Of a stretch of DNA of 64,000 nucleotides, positions 44,567 to 56,846 are shown piece after piece. Under the pieces are notes generated by a model. It had not been told where the DNA came from, ran no database searches, and worked only from the letters and a program-made list of their open reading frames with translations. Both the position numbers and the translations under genes were made by a program. Source of the DNA: Tulasnella sp. 424 (taxonomy: Eukaryota > Basidiomycota > Agaricomycetes > Cantharellales > Tulasnellaceae); assembly GCA_019633425.1 (NCBI GenBank), contig WSUB01000088.1:1-64000 (forward strand), written 5' to 3'. How positions within the stretch are numbered: the stretch's first letter is position 1; each line of letters starts with the position of its first letter.

Positions 44567-46206
44567 ATGACGACCACCCTTCCTCCACTTCCATGGGAAA
44601 TCCTCGCCTCCGTCCTCACATTCGTGCCGCAACAGCGCCTCCTCCCCGTCATATTGACCTGCCACGCCTTCCGTAACTTAGGCGAGCCATTACTCTACCG
44701 TCACATCACCCTTGCAAACTGTCCTATACGCTCTCTCTACCTCTTTCGCACCCTTCTGGACCGCCAGGAACTATGCGAACACGTCCGGACGTTTCACTCA
44801 GCCGATGTCATCCGGAAGTCGAAGACGTATTATTTCGCACTGCCGAGGATGATTTTGGGGGACCGCGAAAGCTCGGGACAAGCAGCCTATTTCTCTCATA
44901 GAGAGCGAGTGCTGGCGAGGCTATGCTACGTTGAGAACATCTCCATACCGAAATCAACAGTGCAAAATTTCGCCTCAATGGCCCCGGTGTCGCGTATAAA
45001 GAAGTACCGAGATCCGGGCTTTTCGGGTGTTCAAGAACTCGCGGCTTTCCTCGACGTTCTCCCAGAGATAACCCATCTCGAATTGCCGTCTACGTTTTCC
45101 CATTCGCCGGAGGACCTGCAGGTTCAACCAAATCATGCGCGGTACCTTGAGGGGCTTGTCTGCCCCACTTATGCAGCGACGATCCTTGTTCCATTCCGGC
45201 CCATCAAACAATTGTTCTTAGTCTGGGACCGGAGGTCATCTGACTTGATTGGAATGAGCAATTTTGACTTGATGGAGGTGATGGCGCAAAGCACCGAGAT
45301 GATCAAGTTACTAGGCCTCCTCTTCGGATACAGAGCGAACAGGCAATCCGAGATAGCACACGCTTTCACGGCGGCTGCAAAGTCTCTTCCGGATGTTGAG
45401 GAGTTGACTATATGGGTCAAGTTTTGGAAGCACAACTCACGTGAGTTGGAGTTGTCGTTAATAGAAGTACGTACACTGTGCCTTTCCCTCCGTTAGCCTC
45501 GTCCCACTCCTTCCGCCCTTGAATATTCACCTGCGTTCTACTTAAGCAGCTCTCGGAAAGCCTTTCATCTTTTCGGAAGCTCCGCACCCTCGACCTCAAC
45601 GGTTCGACAGGCTGGGGAGTACCATATTTCGATCAACGGCGGAATGCTATTTCTACCGTGTACACCCGGATTCTCCAAGATTGGTCCGAACGCTGCCCGA
45701 CCCTGAAGAGAGTCACGTTTCCAAACGGAATGGTTTGGATCAAGGAACCTGTGCTCACTCGTTTTAAGCCTTCCAAACGCCGGCCACTGTCGCTACCTCA
45801 AACCACGCCCCCCTCAGCCCCCAGCCAACGCATCGGTGCTATGCTACCAAGAGTGGAAGAGGCACCGAATGTGGAATCCATAGTGGAAAACACCCCAAGA
45901 CTGGGTGGTGTTTTAACTCGCGAAGCCGCCACGTTGAATAATTCTTCAAATATGGAGTTCGCGTCCAGGGCGAACCCACGCTCGCCTAACCTGGCCGCCC
46001 ACACCGACCCAGACCAAACTACAAGCATGACTAGCTACAGGTGGCGATGTATCAACCAGTATTTTCCCCACTCCGACCGGGCCCCGCAGTCGTCCTTTTT
46101 CCATACAAGGATTCAAAGGTCGGAACTCGGTTGGGGTGAGCCTATGTTCAAAAAGGATTTGAAGGGAGGTTGGCCAGAGGGGCTTCCGACCGAGAGTTCC
46201 AGTTAG
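44567..46206 (+). CDS. F-box protein, cluster copy 4
   Basis: Exons 44567-45466 and 45550-46206 give 518 residues. Same plan: F-box (LPPLPWEILASVLTFVPQ), LRR-like body, LSESLSSFRKLRTLDL at the start of exon 2, YFDQRRNAIS (His to Gln in the signature), FPNGMVWIKE, linker, YRWRCINQYFPHSDRA and FKKDLKGGWPEGLPT. Its body and promoter are close to copy 3, so these two are the youngest pair. Confidence 0.85.
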
Positions 46207-46910
46207 AAAAGAACATGGTCAAGTGAATCATTTCGTTGGATATGTGGACGGGGAGGGTGGCCTCATTTTTCTGCATCATTAGCTTCTTTCGTCTGATGAG
46301 CCGTCGCGGTGGCGCCGAATGTCGAATTTGTGAACAAATTGCCTCATCCCACCTTTCTAATACGAAGCGCAGCACTATTACGATCATGTATACCCATCCA
46401 TCTAATACATTAAGAGCGACGCACGATGGGAATTGCGTGTCTGCGACTGTTTGTTCTCTGCCTGTGCAAATAGGGGTGGACCTCACGAAAATTGCGTCGC
46501 GTAGACCCGTATCGAAAATCGTGTCAGAGCGTAAAATATGTTGATTATAATGGGATATAAGTACCAAATTTAAGAGAGATAAAGGCGTTCTGGTTTAGTG
46601 TTAACCCAAAAATCATGACGTCATTTCCCCAAAATGTAGTACGTACAGCAATGACCGAGAAAATGAAAGCATGGGATGTACAGCAATGACTGAGAAAATG
46701 AAAGCATGGGATGTACAATATGATAAAGAGAACAAAATGCAGGTGTTAGAGATGTTAATGGCTCGTGATCTGATCGTATTCGGGTATGGGTGGTCGACGC
46801 AAGTGCGTTTTCCGATTTGTTGTAACTGGGGGGTCTTCGTCCTCCGGCGAGTCCGGCAATCGCGTTTTGCCAAGACATATTCCTCGGCATACCCGAAGCC
46901 ACCGGAAAAA
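46207..46910. other. Intergenic region between convergent F-box copies 4 and 5
   Basis: About 700 bases. The left part is a diverged form of the downstream flank of copies 2 and 3 (CGAATGTCGA..GAACAAA, ATTGCGTCGCGTAGAC). A 35-base direct duplication lies at 46643-46712. Confidence 0.5.
46643..46712. repeat. 35-bp direct repeat, two units
   Basis: Units 46643-46677 and 46678-46712 both start GTACAGCAATGAC and end AAAGCATGGGAT, with one C/T difference. A third unit does not follow. Probably replication slippage. Confidence 0.85.
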
Positions 46911-48569
46911 CTAGCGAGTATTCCCGCTCCATAACCCCTCTGGCCAGCTTCTGTTCATATCCTTTTTGAACGTCGGCGTCGACCAGTTCTCAGCACCTTG
47001 AATCCGACTGAAGAACGAATGCGTGGTGCGGTTGGCACGGGGTAGGAAAGGGTTTAGGCATCGCCATTTGTAGCTAGTGGTCGTTGCTGTTGCGGTCAAT
47101 GGTTCCGACGGGACCCGGGGACCTGGACCCTCCCGCCTCGTGATGATGACAAACTCGGCATCGTTGTCCGGCGGATGACCAAAACTCGGCACGTCAGGGT
47201 TATTGTTAGTATCGTCAGCCGACTCGAGCGTGTAATCCAGGTGAAGTACGTCTTCGTCCTCAAGTGACGTGATGTCGGTAGTTGAAAGGGGAGGCGAGCG
47301 GATGCTGGGCCGGCGGAACGAGGAGAGCGCGAGTTTAGATAATGACAATGACCTTGAATGTCGAGATGTCACCGTTGATGAACGGATAAGGGTTGTATGG
47401 CGCTGGAATGTGGCTTCCTTGACCCAAATCGCTCCATTCGGGAAGACGACCTTTTCCAGGGTAGGGCAGCGGTCGGACCAGGTTTGGAGGATCCTCGTGT
47501 ACACGGCCGAAATGGCGTTTCGCCGATGGTCGAAATAGTCTACACTGCATCCTGCCGAACCATTGAAGTCGAGAACTCGAAGTTTGTGAAGAGCCGCCAG
47601 GTCGTCCGGGAGCTACGGTACAATGGGGGGCTAGCCAGATTAGTAGTGCTCCGCGGAAGACGAGAATGTACAGACCTCTCGTAGCATCAACTCCAATAAA
47701 TGGGAGTTCCTCTTCCAGCACTTCAGCTTCAGGGTTAATTCTTCCACATCGGGGAGGAAAGTAGCCATGGCAGAAACAATCTGGGCCATGTCCCCCTGCC
47801 AATTCCATCCCCATCCGACGAACAAACCCAGAGTTTTGATCGTCTCGGTACTGCGCGCCATCTCTTTCATCAGATCAAAGCTGTTCGGGGGACCCTGGAG
47901 CATTGGCCAAAGGAGGAAAAGTCGTTTGATGGGACGTCCGGGGACCAGTCGTACCGCAACGTTGGTCGGGCAAATGAGCTCCTCGACGAAGCGCGCGTGG
48001 TAGGGTCGGATCTCCGAAACGGGTAGGAAGAACGAGGTAAACGGCAGCTCGAGGTGTGTTACGTTCGGAAGGGCGTCCAGGAGGGACTCGTGTTGTCGAA
48101 GCCCCCACGGATGGAGAGTCCTGAACCTCTTGACGTTGGACAGACCCCCGAGCGCGCGGACGGCTTGCTCGCTTGACGTGTGGACAGAGATGTTCTCGAC
48201 GTATGTTAACCTCCCTGCCGCTCGTTCGACGTGTTGGATATAGGCGGTCCGTCGCATGTGTTCTTGGCTCTGATCTCGTAAGATCTTCGTGAATACACCC
48301 AAATATCCATCAGGTTGCGCATGGCGATCGGCTGGTTGGAACGTTCGAACAAGTTTGCATAGGTCCTTCCGACAGAGGAGGGTACGAAGGAGGTGGAGAG
48401 AACGTATTGGGCAGTTGGATAGGTCGATGTGGCGGTAGAGTAAAGGCTCGGCCAGCCTGCGGAAGGCTTGGCAGGCCAAGATCACGGAGACGAGGTGTGG
48501 TGGTGGTACGAAGGAGAGGATGTAGACGAAGATTTCCCATGGCAGCGGTGGGAGGGGTTTCTTGGTCAT
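46911..48569 (-). CDS. F-box protein, cluster copy 5
   Basis: Exons 47676-48569 and 46911-47612 give 531 residues on the minus strand, facing copies 1-4. F-box at about 6-50 (LPPLPWEIFVYILSFVPP..LYRHIDLSN), body ending DVEELTLKLKCW, exon 2 starting LPDDLAALHKLRVLDF, then YFDHRRNAIS, CPTLEKVVFPNGAIWVKE, a longer acidic linker (ITSLEDEDVLHLD), YKWRCLNPF and FKKDMNRSWPEGL. The intron donor is the uncommon GTCTGT, although both exons keep the family phase. It is clearly more diverged than copies 1-4. Confidence 0.8.
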
Positions 48570-49384
48570 CTTCAGCTGAAAAAAAAATCAGCGGATGTAG
48601 CGAATTTATTCCATCACTGGTGGAGTGGCGAGCTTACTGCTATGGACGCAAAATTCCCTGCTGTTGTGGCTTGACTGAGGTATTCCAGTTTGCCACCGCC
48701 CTTGAGTGGCTAGGGCAAGCCCCAGAGTCAAAGTGCTTCCAAGGCGGAAAGGTTGAACAAGTTAGTGAGAGAGGGGAGAACGTTGTTGGCGAAAGCAAAA
48801 TGACGAAATTCCCTCAATTCAAATGAGACATCCGGAGGAAGACGGAGTTCGTGGCTGTTTATCTCCGCTTGAGCCCTTTCCGCTGTTCTTGCCGTAGTTG
48901 GCATCAACGACCACCTGGGACCACAGCGATGCTCGACGTGTACAGGAGAGGAGATAGTGGTAGAGAGTCAAAGGGGTTAGGAGATTAAACGTTGGATGCG
49001 GGGTAAATTCTCAGATATCTCATGGGGCTTGCGACGGCCATTGCATTTGTAATCAATCTCCTTTCTTTCTTCAAGCACGCAACCTCCTGCCCTCCTGTTA
49101 CTTTCGCTACGGGTTCTTTACCGCATTATGTTGCAATAGAGGGTGTAACAGCGAGTAAAGCTCGAGTGCATTATAAGATAGCCCCTCAGCCGTCTATCAG
49201 CAATCATGGCCTAGAAGGGATCGACGGACGCCGAAGCCTATTCCGCGAGGTTGATTACGTCGAGGAAATATGCCGCACGCGAACGTGATTGAATCGAGTG
49301 ATATAGTACTCTATATATACTATATACGGCACGCTATGAATACAGCACACGCTGTCGATCTCGAAGGGCAAACGGTATTAATAT
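48570..49384. other. Intergenic region upstream of copy 5
   Basis: About 815 bases with the promoter of F-box copy 5 and the approach to the tandem array. Frames at 48407-48826 and 49022-49288 on the plus strand are shadows or lack any resemblance to known families. Confidence 0.4.
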
Positions 49385-49990
49385 TAGTTCACGAGTTAAG
49401 TATCGCAGTGCCGCACGGTTTGCCGCAATTGCGGCTCCGGCCGACTCAGAACCAGCACTATTCTTGCCCGACTTGAAATAGAGACTTTCTTAATGCGTTC
49501 GTTTATTAGCTCACGAGTTAAGTATCTCAGTGCCACCCGGCTTGCCGCAATTGCGGTCCGGCCGACTCAGAGCCAGCTCTATTCTTGCCCGGCTTAGAAT
49601 TGGGGTGTTCTTCATGCGTTCGTTTATTAGCTCACGAGTAAGTATCGTAGTGCCGCACGGCTTGCCGCAATTGCGGCCCCGGCCGACTCAGAGCCGGCTC
49701 TATTCTTGCCCGACTTGAAATAAGGACTTTCTTAATGCGTTCGTTCATTCGCTCACGAGCTAAGTATCTCAGTGCCGCACGGCTTGCCGCAATTGCGGCT
49801 CCGGCCGACTCAGAGCCAGCTCTATTCTTGCCGGCTTGGAATTGGGGCGTTCTTCATGCGTTCGTTTATTAGCTCACGAGTTAAGTATCGCAGTGCCGCA
49901 CGGCTTGCCCCAATTGCGGCTCCGGCCGACTCAGAGCCAGCTCTATTCTTGCCCGACATAAAATTGGGGTATTCTTCATGCGTTCGTTCG
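49385..49990. repeat. Tandem array, five units of about 121 bp
   Basis: Starts of the unit (TCACGAG followed by TAAGTATC) fall at 49389, 49511, 49632, 49753 and 49874, a period of 121-122 bases. Units are over 90 percent alike. Most contain the palindrome GCCGCAATTGCGGC and a GGCCGACTCAGAGCC block. Differences between units cluster in the last third (CTTGAAATA..GACTTTCTTAATG in units 1 and 3 against TTGGAATTGGGG..TTCTTCATG in 2 and 4), suggesting a higher-order pattern of alternating pairs. Open frames across the array follow the repeat and are not genes. Confidence 0.9.
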
Positions 49991-50785
49991 ACTTCAACAA
50001 GTCCCTCATAAGTTTCCGGTTGGTGTCCCCGTCGACGTCGACGGTCGGCTACGTTGAGCGAGCATGGTGATTGTCTCGCGGGTCCCTCTCTGGAGATTAC
50101 GGTGCTGTGATTTGTCGCAGATGCTAGTATTCAGGAGGCTCGCAGAAAGGCTAGCTATAATTGAATAGACTTGAACGAGGTTGATAGGTCTCGCGTGAAG
50201 TCGAAATTAGAAAGAGTCAGCCTTCCCTTGTAGCGACGGACCCCACGTATGAGAATCGATAGCTCACCTATCTCTTAACGCCATCAGACGTGTCTTAGTT
50301 CAAGATCAAATCGTCTCGAAGAAGATATGCTCCAGAACGTCCCCAAACCCGCCGTTTGGGTCGCACTCCGTAAGTGAAATCGCAACAACGCGTTGTACTA
50401 TAGCTATATTACCAGCCGAAGTAGAGCGTGTCAACCCTGGTGAGCTTGAAAGCCTTTGACGGCCCATAGATTTTGTCGACGAACCATTTTTTTAAGCAGT
50501 CAGCGCGATGTTGGCAGTGCCGCGACGTTCGACTCGGATCCATTTCGGACGGCTCTATCCCCTCTCCGATCCAGCAGGAGGCAGACCTTGCGCCAAAACT
50601 AAAGGATTGTGCACTGACCTTCTGCGGCAGCAAGCAGCGCTTGGTAGTCGTCGGACGAGGTTGGTGGAGCGAGGTGACGAAGGCATTGTTTGTTGGGGCG
50701 GGTTTACCGTTTCAGGGATCTCAACTTTTTCGACAACGCAAACCTCACAACCAACTCTCAACGTCCACTCCGACCAACGGCACGA
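49991..50785. other. Intergenic region between array and cysteine-cluster gene
   Basis: About 800 bases with no supported gene. It should hold the promoter of the gene starting at 50786. Confidence 0.4.
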
Positions 50786-53048
50786 ATGGCTCCAACGCCT
50801 TCCCAAACGAACAAGCAAAAGGCCGGGCCGTCTCGAAAGACAACAAGCTCGACAGCGGGTCTTTTGAGTATGTACAAAATATCCGAACCGCGTTTTTAGG
50901 TCGCCGATGGCTTACATCTGTATCGAATGCCAGCTGATCAACAGGCGGAGCTTCGGCGACGGCTTTTTGAAGCCAAGAAAGTGGAGGCGAAAGGCCTGAA
51001 AAGAATAGAGAAATATTCTGCAGAGAAAAATGAACTTTCCAAGGCATCGGATCGACGCGACGCGGAGAATGCTGACGTTGAGGGGGTTCCGTCCGCTTTG
51101 CCGACTGGGCCAGAACACGAGAACGGAGGGTTGATGACTTCGAGAAGAAGTCCTTCGCCGGGTGGGTGGATAGGTATTCAACCAAGTACACCCCTTTGCT
51201 GATCCAAGTTGTAGATGTCGATGGAGAGGATATAGCTGAAGAGGCATACAACCGATCGGAGGGCATGGACTTAGACATTTCAGAAGGCAAGGAGTACCTT
51301 CCGTATATCCTACCCCACATATCTGATAGTCTGCTTGTTTTCCAGGTCAGCCACAATGTACCGTCCAGCCTCAGGTTCATGTTCCCCTGCGGGTGTGGCC
51401 ACGTCCTGAACAAACCTCCAAACTACCTGAGTGGTGGGGCTCCGTATCTTGTGAAAGCATCGAGGATGCTGCATCATGGCTTAATAAACGTCCGGTGAGC
51501 TTCTATCTTCATGTTGTGCTTAGTCCATCTGACATGAGCAGTTCTGTTGCGGTTGCCGAGATGGTGGTCCCAGGTTGGAGCGTGTGGGCTCGGTTCGGTG
51601 TGTCCTTTGTGGAAACGTATACTGCATCGATGCAGAATGCGACGGCATCGGCTGTGTCTCGGTGCCTCCCTTTGCAAAGGACTGGCTCTGCATTCATTGC
51701 CTTCAAAAGGTGATCCGCCAGCCGACCAAGCACGAGCCTTACATACAGGCCATCTATAATTCACCAATGAATGTATGTATTATCACACTCAGTTACTGTA
51801 TTGTCCATGTGCTGACTCGCTTCATGCAGCGCTCTTATCAGCTCCGTACCCCTGAGCTACCAGGTTTTCGGGGGGTGATACTGCAGCCCCTGCTGGTACT
51901 TCAGGTCTCCTGTAATACTGAGGGTGAAATTCCCTCCATTCCAGTTGCAGAGAGGCTATGGGGGCATTTGGAACAAGTGTATAAAACGATAGGCCCTCAT
52001 ATGGTAGGCCCAAAATCAGTCGACTGGCATGGCCACTAACACTCCCTATCAGGCATCATTTGTGACGATAAACGCGGCTTGTCCATTCGATGAACAAGAC
52101 AACGACCAAGCAGAAGCAAAATCTAGAGCATCACGTTTCATGGAAGAGCATCCAGATGCATCTGTGATAATTTCTTTCAACGCTCGTACTTTTGCGGGTG
52201 ATGGTACTGTTTTCTACTACCAAAATAATCGCGCTCCACTCGTGATTGTGAGAAGATCTCCGTTACATGCATTGCGGAGGTGCTAATATTAGATCACGCA
52301 CAAGGCCCTTTTGCACATTTTGGGATTGATGCTTTGGAAAGCAATCAGCAATGCATCGGGCCCCTTTAAAATCCTGGTGCCCATGGTGGGTGGGTGGATC
52401 TGGAAGCTGGATAACTCACTTGATGAGGCAAAAGATGTGATGCGGCCATGGCAGTACCAACAGGAGGACAGGACAAGTACCGATATTCCGGCACTGTGCA
52501 ACCATGTTGTCGCATTCTCCTCGACATCTCTCATCCCATGGACTGTAGGATCCGCTTTGGTGACGGTGTTGCAGGACATCTTACTGTGGCAGACACCAGT
52601 CGATGAGGCAGTTGAACTTGGGCTCTGCCAACACCATTCCCTTATGAAAGGGAATAGCGTGGTATTTGGTTCAGTCGCCAGCCCAGGCCATCCGGAGTAT
52701 CACTTGTATGCGAGGGCACACTCTGAAACCAACCTATTCGGCTTGCAATTTCCCATGCACTGCAAGGAATGTCAAGCCCGTACCTCATGCCATAGTGGTC
52801 ATTCCAAGACCCACCCACGTGGCAAGTGCAGGATCATTTGTACGGAGCAAACTTGCAGGTGGGGGACACAGTGGTTTATACCACCCAAACAGGCCATAGT
52901 GAAGCGTGATCGCTTTCTCATGCGCTGGAGGCTACCACTGGCGGCACAAGAATGGAACTGGATTGCACCGCGACAGGTTATTGATAATACACCATATGCA
53001 TATGAAGTAACTGAACTTTCCTTCATATCTAATGCTCCTTCCCAGTAA
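50786..53048 (+). CDS. Uncharacterised cysteine-cluster protein
   Basis: Exons 50786-50867, 50934-51161, 51215-51345, 51375-51494, 51542-51772, 51830-52003, 52053-52247 and 52293-53048 give 638 residues, all with clean GT..AG ends; the last four introns are all in phase 0. After a charged, helical N-terminus (EAKKVEAKGLKRIEKY) comes LRVWPRPEQTSKLPEWW, then a dense cluster at about 189-240: FCCGCRDGG, RCVLCGNVYCIDAECDGIGC, WLCIHC, a zinc-finger or PHD-like arrangement. A central part (VTINAACPFDEQD, ASVIISFNA, KILVPMVGGW, VVAFSSTSLIPWTVGSALV) looks like an alpha/beta domain. A second cluster lies at about 545-585 (HCKECQARTSC, GKCRIICTEQTC). I recall unnamed agaricomycete proteins with this order. 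No function is known to me. Confidence 0.7.
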
Positions 53049-53233
53049 CTGTACTCCTCATTATGGAATCATTTCCATCGATTTGATACATACATAGAGA
53101 TTCTCCCACACTGCGCGTCAGATCTATGTACATCTCACCAAGTCCTATCTTCCTTTACACCAATCATCCTTATGATTGAAATAACGCCCTCCCGAAGTTC
53201 AACCTCACCTTGGCCATCACTCTCCCTTCTCGT

Positions 53234-54855
53234 TCACATACTCTCAATCGGCAGATCTTGCGGCCAACTCCTCTTTAGGTCCCTTTTAAACGTTGGCATG
53301 CTCCAACCAAGCTCTGGTCCTTGGTCGCGAGAGGTGGATGACCGACTGGGTCGGTTAGAGTTGGGAAAATATGGGTTAAGACATCGCCATCTATGGCCGG
53401 TTGCCATTGTAGAGTTGGTCGGATCAGGAAGAACTTGGTTTTGGTTTTGATGAGCCCTTGGGACGCTGAAGTTGGTGTTTGACAGGTTACTTGACGTGAT
53501 GGGTGTTGGAGTGACGCCATTCCACACCGCAGTTAAATGGGCCTGTTCCATCTGCGGTGCATTCTGGTTTTCAGTTCGGGTGATGTCGATGGGGGTGAGG
53601 ATGCTTGCCCGACGGAACGAGGGCAGCCAGCGCTGCCGACCTTGGGAAGGAACGATGGCAGGAGGACGCAGGAGTGGTTCCTTCACCCAAATAGCTCCGT
53701 TAGGAAATATCACCTTTTCGAGAGTAGGGCAACTATGTGACCAGACTTGGAGGATACGTATGTAGGCGGCGGAGATGGCGTTCCGACGATGGTCAAAATA
53801 CGCCACGCCATATCCGACTGAACCGTTGAGATCGAGAATACGGAGTCTGAAAAAGTGTACGAGGTTCTCTGAGAGCTTTGTATTGTAGAACGATATGAGT
53901 GGTAAGCAATTAGGTGAGTTACGTACACCAAAGTGGGGTGTAGAGTGTATTTACGTACCTCTCGTAGCAGGCGCCGCAGTGTACCCATGCTTTTCTTCCA
54001 GCATTCAACCCGCACCGTCAGTTCTTCTACATTAGGTAGAAATGTTGCAGTCGCCGAAAAGATTTGGTCGAGATCTATTTGCCGATTGACCCTAGAGCCA
54101 AGGCATAGTCCTAATTGCCTTATGGTCTCTGTGCTTCGAGCCATTGCTTCCATCAACTCGAAGCTGTCGAGTGCGTTCCTCCACACTGGCCACCTGAGGA
54201 AAAGTCGTCTGACTGGTCGACCAGGTACGATGAAGGGCGCAAAGTTGGCTGGGCAGATTAGCTCCTCGAGGAACGGGACATGATGAGGTCGAACTCTCGA
54301 GCCGTACAAGAAGGGCTCGTTGAATGGTAGCTCGAGGTGGGTTGCGCTTGGTATGGCTTTGAAGAGACTCCCGAGTCGTACTCCGAGACCAACTGAGCTC
54401 GTAGTCCGGAACTTCTTTATCCCTGGCAGCCCAGCCAGTGTCTGGAAAGTTTGCGCGTGTGAAGTGGGCATAGAAATATTCTCGACGCTTATCAGCTTCC
54501 CGGCTACTTCTCTGGCAAGCTGCGCACAAGCGGATCCTCGCGTGTGCGTGTTGCTTTTCCTGAGAAACATCCACTTCCGCGCGTTGAAATATTCGTCGGT
54601 CCTTGAGTCGTAATCGACCGCGACGAATGTTCGAACGTGTCCACAGAGGTCATCACGAGTGATGAGGGTGCGAAGAAGGTATACTGAGCGTGCTGAACAA
54701 TTCGATAGGTCAATGTGGCGGTAGAGTAATGGTTGGCCTATCTCGCGGAAGGTCCGGCATGCCAAAATAATGGTGAAGAGGTTGGATTGGGGTACGAAAC
54801 TCAGTATGTATGCGAGAACATCCCATGGAAATTGAGGGGCAGGTTTCTTCTCCAT
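53234..54855 (-). CDS. F-box protein, cluster copy 6
   Basis: Exons 53959-54855 and 53234-53875 give 512 residues. F-box at about 6-50 (FPWDVLAYILSFVPQ..LYRHIDLSN), body with NVEELTVRVECW, GTACGT donor after LLRE, exon 2 LSENLVHFFRLRILDL, signature YFDHRRNAIS and CPTLEKVIFPNGAIWVKE, variable linker, HRWRCLNPYFPNSNR and FKRDLKRSWPQDLP. It is separated from copy 5 by the tandem array and the cysteine-cluster gene, with which it converges (stop codons about 190 bases apart). Confidence 0.82.
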
Positions 54856-55549
54856 TTCTATAAACCTGTGGAGGGAGACATGCTTCAGTGGTCATTATTC
54901 CATGGCTGCTTGGATCGTGCGCCGACTCTGCTCCATGTGTGCAAAATTCGAGTGTGCAAAATTCGAGCTAGCCACTTCCTAGAAATGGGTTCAAAACACT
55001 CACAGGCTTGGGTGTTTAGAACAGCGAAGATTGACGTAGAGGAGAGAGGGAGCGAGTCCGAGGAACAAGTGAACAAGGCGGACGGCGCCAACGGATATTG
55101 TCACTTTGTTATCTCCGCGGCCGGCCACGACTTGTCCGCGCAATCTTCGTTCAGCACCTCCCCAGTATCGGCGTTTCCAAGCTATTGCGACGACGTTCTA
55201 TACACGATAGTTTTCTCAGAATGTTGAAGCGAATAGGATATCGAGGCTGGGTAACAACAAAGATCGGAACATCCAGGCCCCAACCGCTTCCACATAAATC
55301 TTGGATCGCGTCCCACACCGTCCTGGCCCCCCACACACATCTTCTTTTTAGTATGTGCGGATTGCCATATTTCGAGCCTTTCTCTCGCAATCTGAAATGA
55401 GCCCATTTCCTACTTAACCCCGACTGCGCGCGTTAGGGGACGAGCTCGAACCTCGGCGAGGCTTCCGATCACGGCAATTGGCCGAAGTATTTTGCGTTGG
55501 CTGTGGCTTCGTTCCTTCTACCCAGAACCTCAACCGACTCATTTCAACG
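54856..55549. promoter_or_regulatory. Divergent promoter, F-box 6 and aldolase-type gene
   Basis: About 700 bases between two genes transcribed apart. A short direct repeat CAAAATTCGAGTGTG/CAAAATTCGAGCTAG lies at about 54941-54970. No coding signal was recognised. Confidence 0.4.
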
Positions 55550-56846
55550 ATGGCCCCCACCACGCTTGCCCAAAGGTGAGATACCTTGGCCGAATCGTTA
55601 CTAGAGCAAATTGACGAGGTAGTTCATCCGTGACAGACGCCCCCTCGTGCAAGGCGTATACGTCCCAGTCATCACCATCTTCAAGGACGACGAAAACCAA
55701 TCGCTCGATATAGATGCCTATCAAAAACACATTCTCTTCATGGCGAAAGCCGGTATCCATGGCTTCGTTTGTCAAGGCACAACGGCAGAGGCCCCAGCGT
55801 TGACGTTCGAGGAACGGGCGGAGGTCGGTCCAGGGTTTCCAGAAACTTTCCAGCGGAGGATCTTTGGCTCATTTCTCTACTTATTTTAGCTTGTTAAGGC
55901 CACAAGAAGCGTTCTCGATGACAACGGATTTACTCAAGTCCCTATCATCGTCGGGATTACTGGGGGGTCTACCCAGGAAACCGTGAAGCTCGCCATTCAA
56001 GCAAATGAAGCCGGAGGCGACTACGTGATATCGCTTCCACCAAGCTATTTTGCTTCCAACATGACTATCGACGCCCTTGAAGCGTTCTTTACGGAAGTTA
56101 GTCTCCACTGAAAGCTAGTGTAACATGGGGATTGACACACATCACGAAAAAGCTGGCTGACAAGTCGCCACTTCCGGTCGTAATCTACTCATTCCCTGGA
56201 GTCTCTTCTGGGTTGGAGCTTCCTTCTGAATCTATTCATAGGCTAGCTCGGCATGAGAATATTGTCGGCATCAAGCAGGTACGAAGGAACGAGATTGAGA
56301 CCTTACATCAAACTGATTTCTTGTCCTTTTAATAGACAGATCACAATGTGGGGAAAATGTCTCGAATTTCATACCAAAATCCTGGGTTTGCCGTATTTGC
56401 TGGGGCGAGTGATTACCTCCTGTAAGTCGTCTTCGCCAATTTCCGCGTGGGGTCGGAATCTAACTGGTGCCCTTATGTGTCGCAGAGGGGCCCTGGCGGT
56501 TGGGGTACATGGAGCAATCACAGGAATTGGCAATATCTTCCCAAAGCTCGTGGTCGATTTTTATAATGAGTGCCAAAAGGTTTTCGGGCCAAACCCTTCA
56601 TCTGCAGCCTCATCCACCGCCTTGGCAGAAACGATTAAGAAACTTCAGGTCTACCAAGGTCAAATATCTGTCGCAGAAACCGTAATTATTGCAGGCGGAA
56701 TACCTTCGACAAAGTACGCGTGCCAGCATTATCTTGGATGGGGTGGCCCTCCAAGGAGACCTGTTCCGGAGAGTCCGAAGGAAGTGAAGGTCAGAGTAGA
56801 GGAAGGGTTCAAGGAGCTTGCAGATCTGGAGAAGAAGCTAGCTTGA
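55550..56846 (+). CDS. DHDPS/N-acetylneuraminate lyase superfamily enzyme
   Basis: Exons 55550-55575, 55637-55823, 55890-56096, 56153-56278, 56336-56421 and 56486-56846 give 330 residues, normal for this class I aldolase family. Visible motifs: GVYVPVITIF at the barrel start, the substrate-carboxylate loop QGTTAEAPAL (about 55-64), VGITGGSTQETVKLAI, PVVIYSFPG with the catalytic Tyr at about 152, and VGIKQTDHN with the Schiff-base Lys at about 181, then a C-terminal helical part (GIGNIFPKLVVDFYNE). Fungi make lysine by another route, so a dihydrodipicolinate synthase role is unlikely. 4-hydroxy-2-oxoglutarate aldolase or sugar-acid (keto-deoxy) aldolase are more probable. No targeting signal is clear. 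Confidence 0.85.

Noticed and set aside
49385..49990. Possible CRISPR array
   Set aside because: Units are contiguous 121-bp tandem repeats without unique spacers, and the genome is eukaryotic.
49270..50011. Plus-strand frames with repeating HGLPQLR
   Set aside because: They are read through the 121-bp tandem array and shift with unit length; not a gene.
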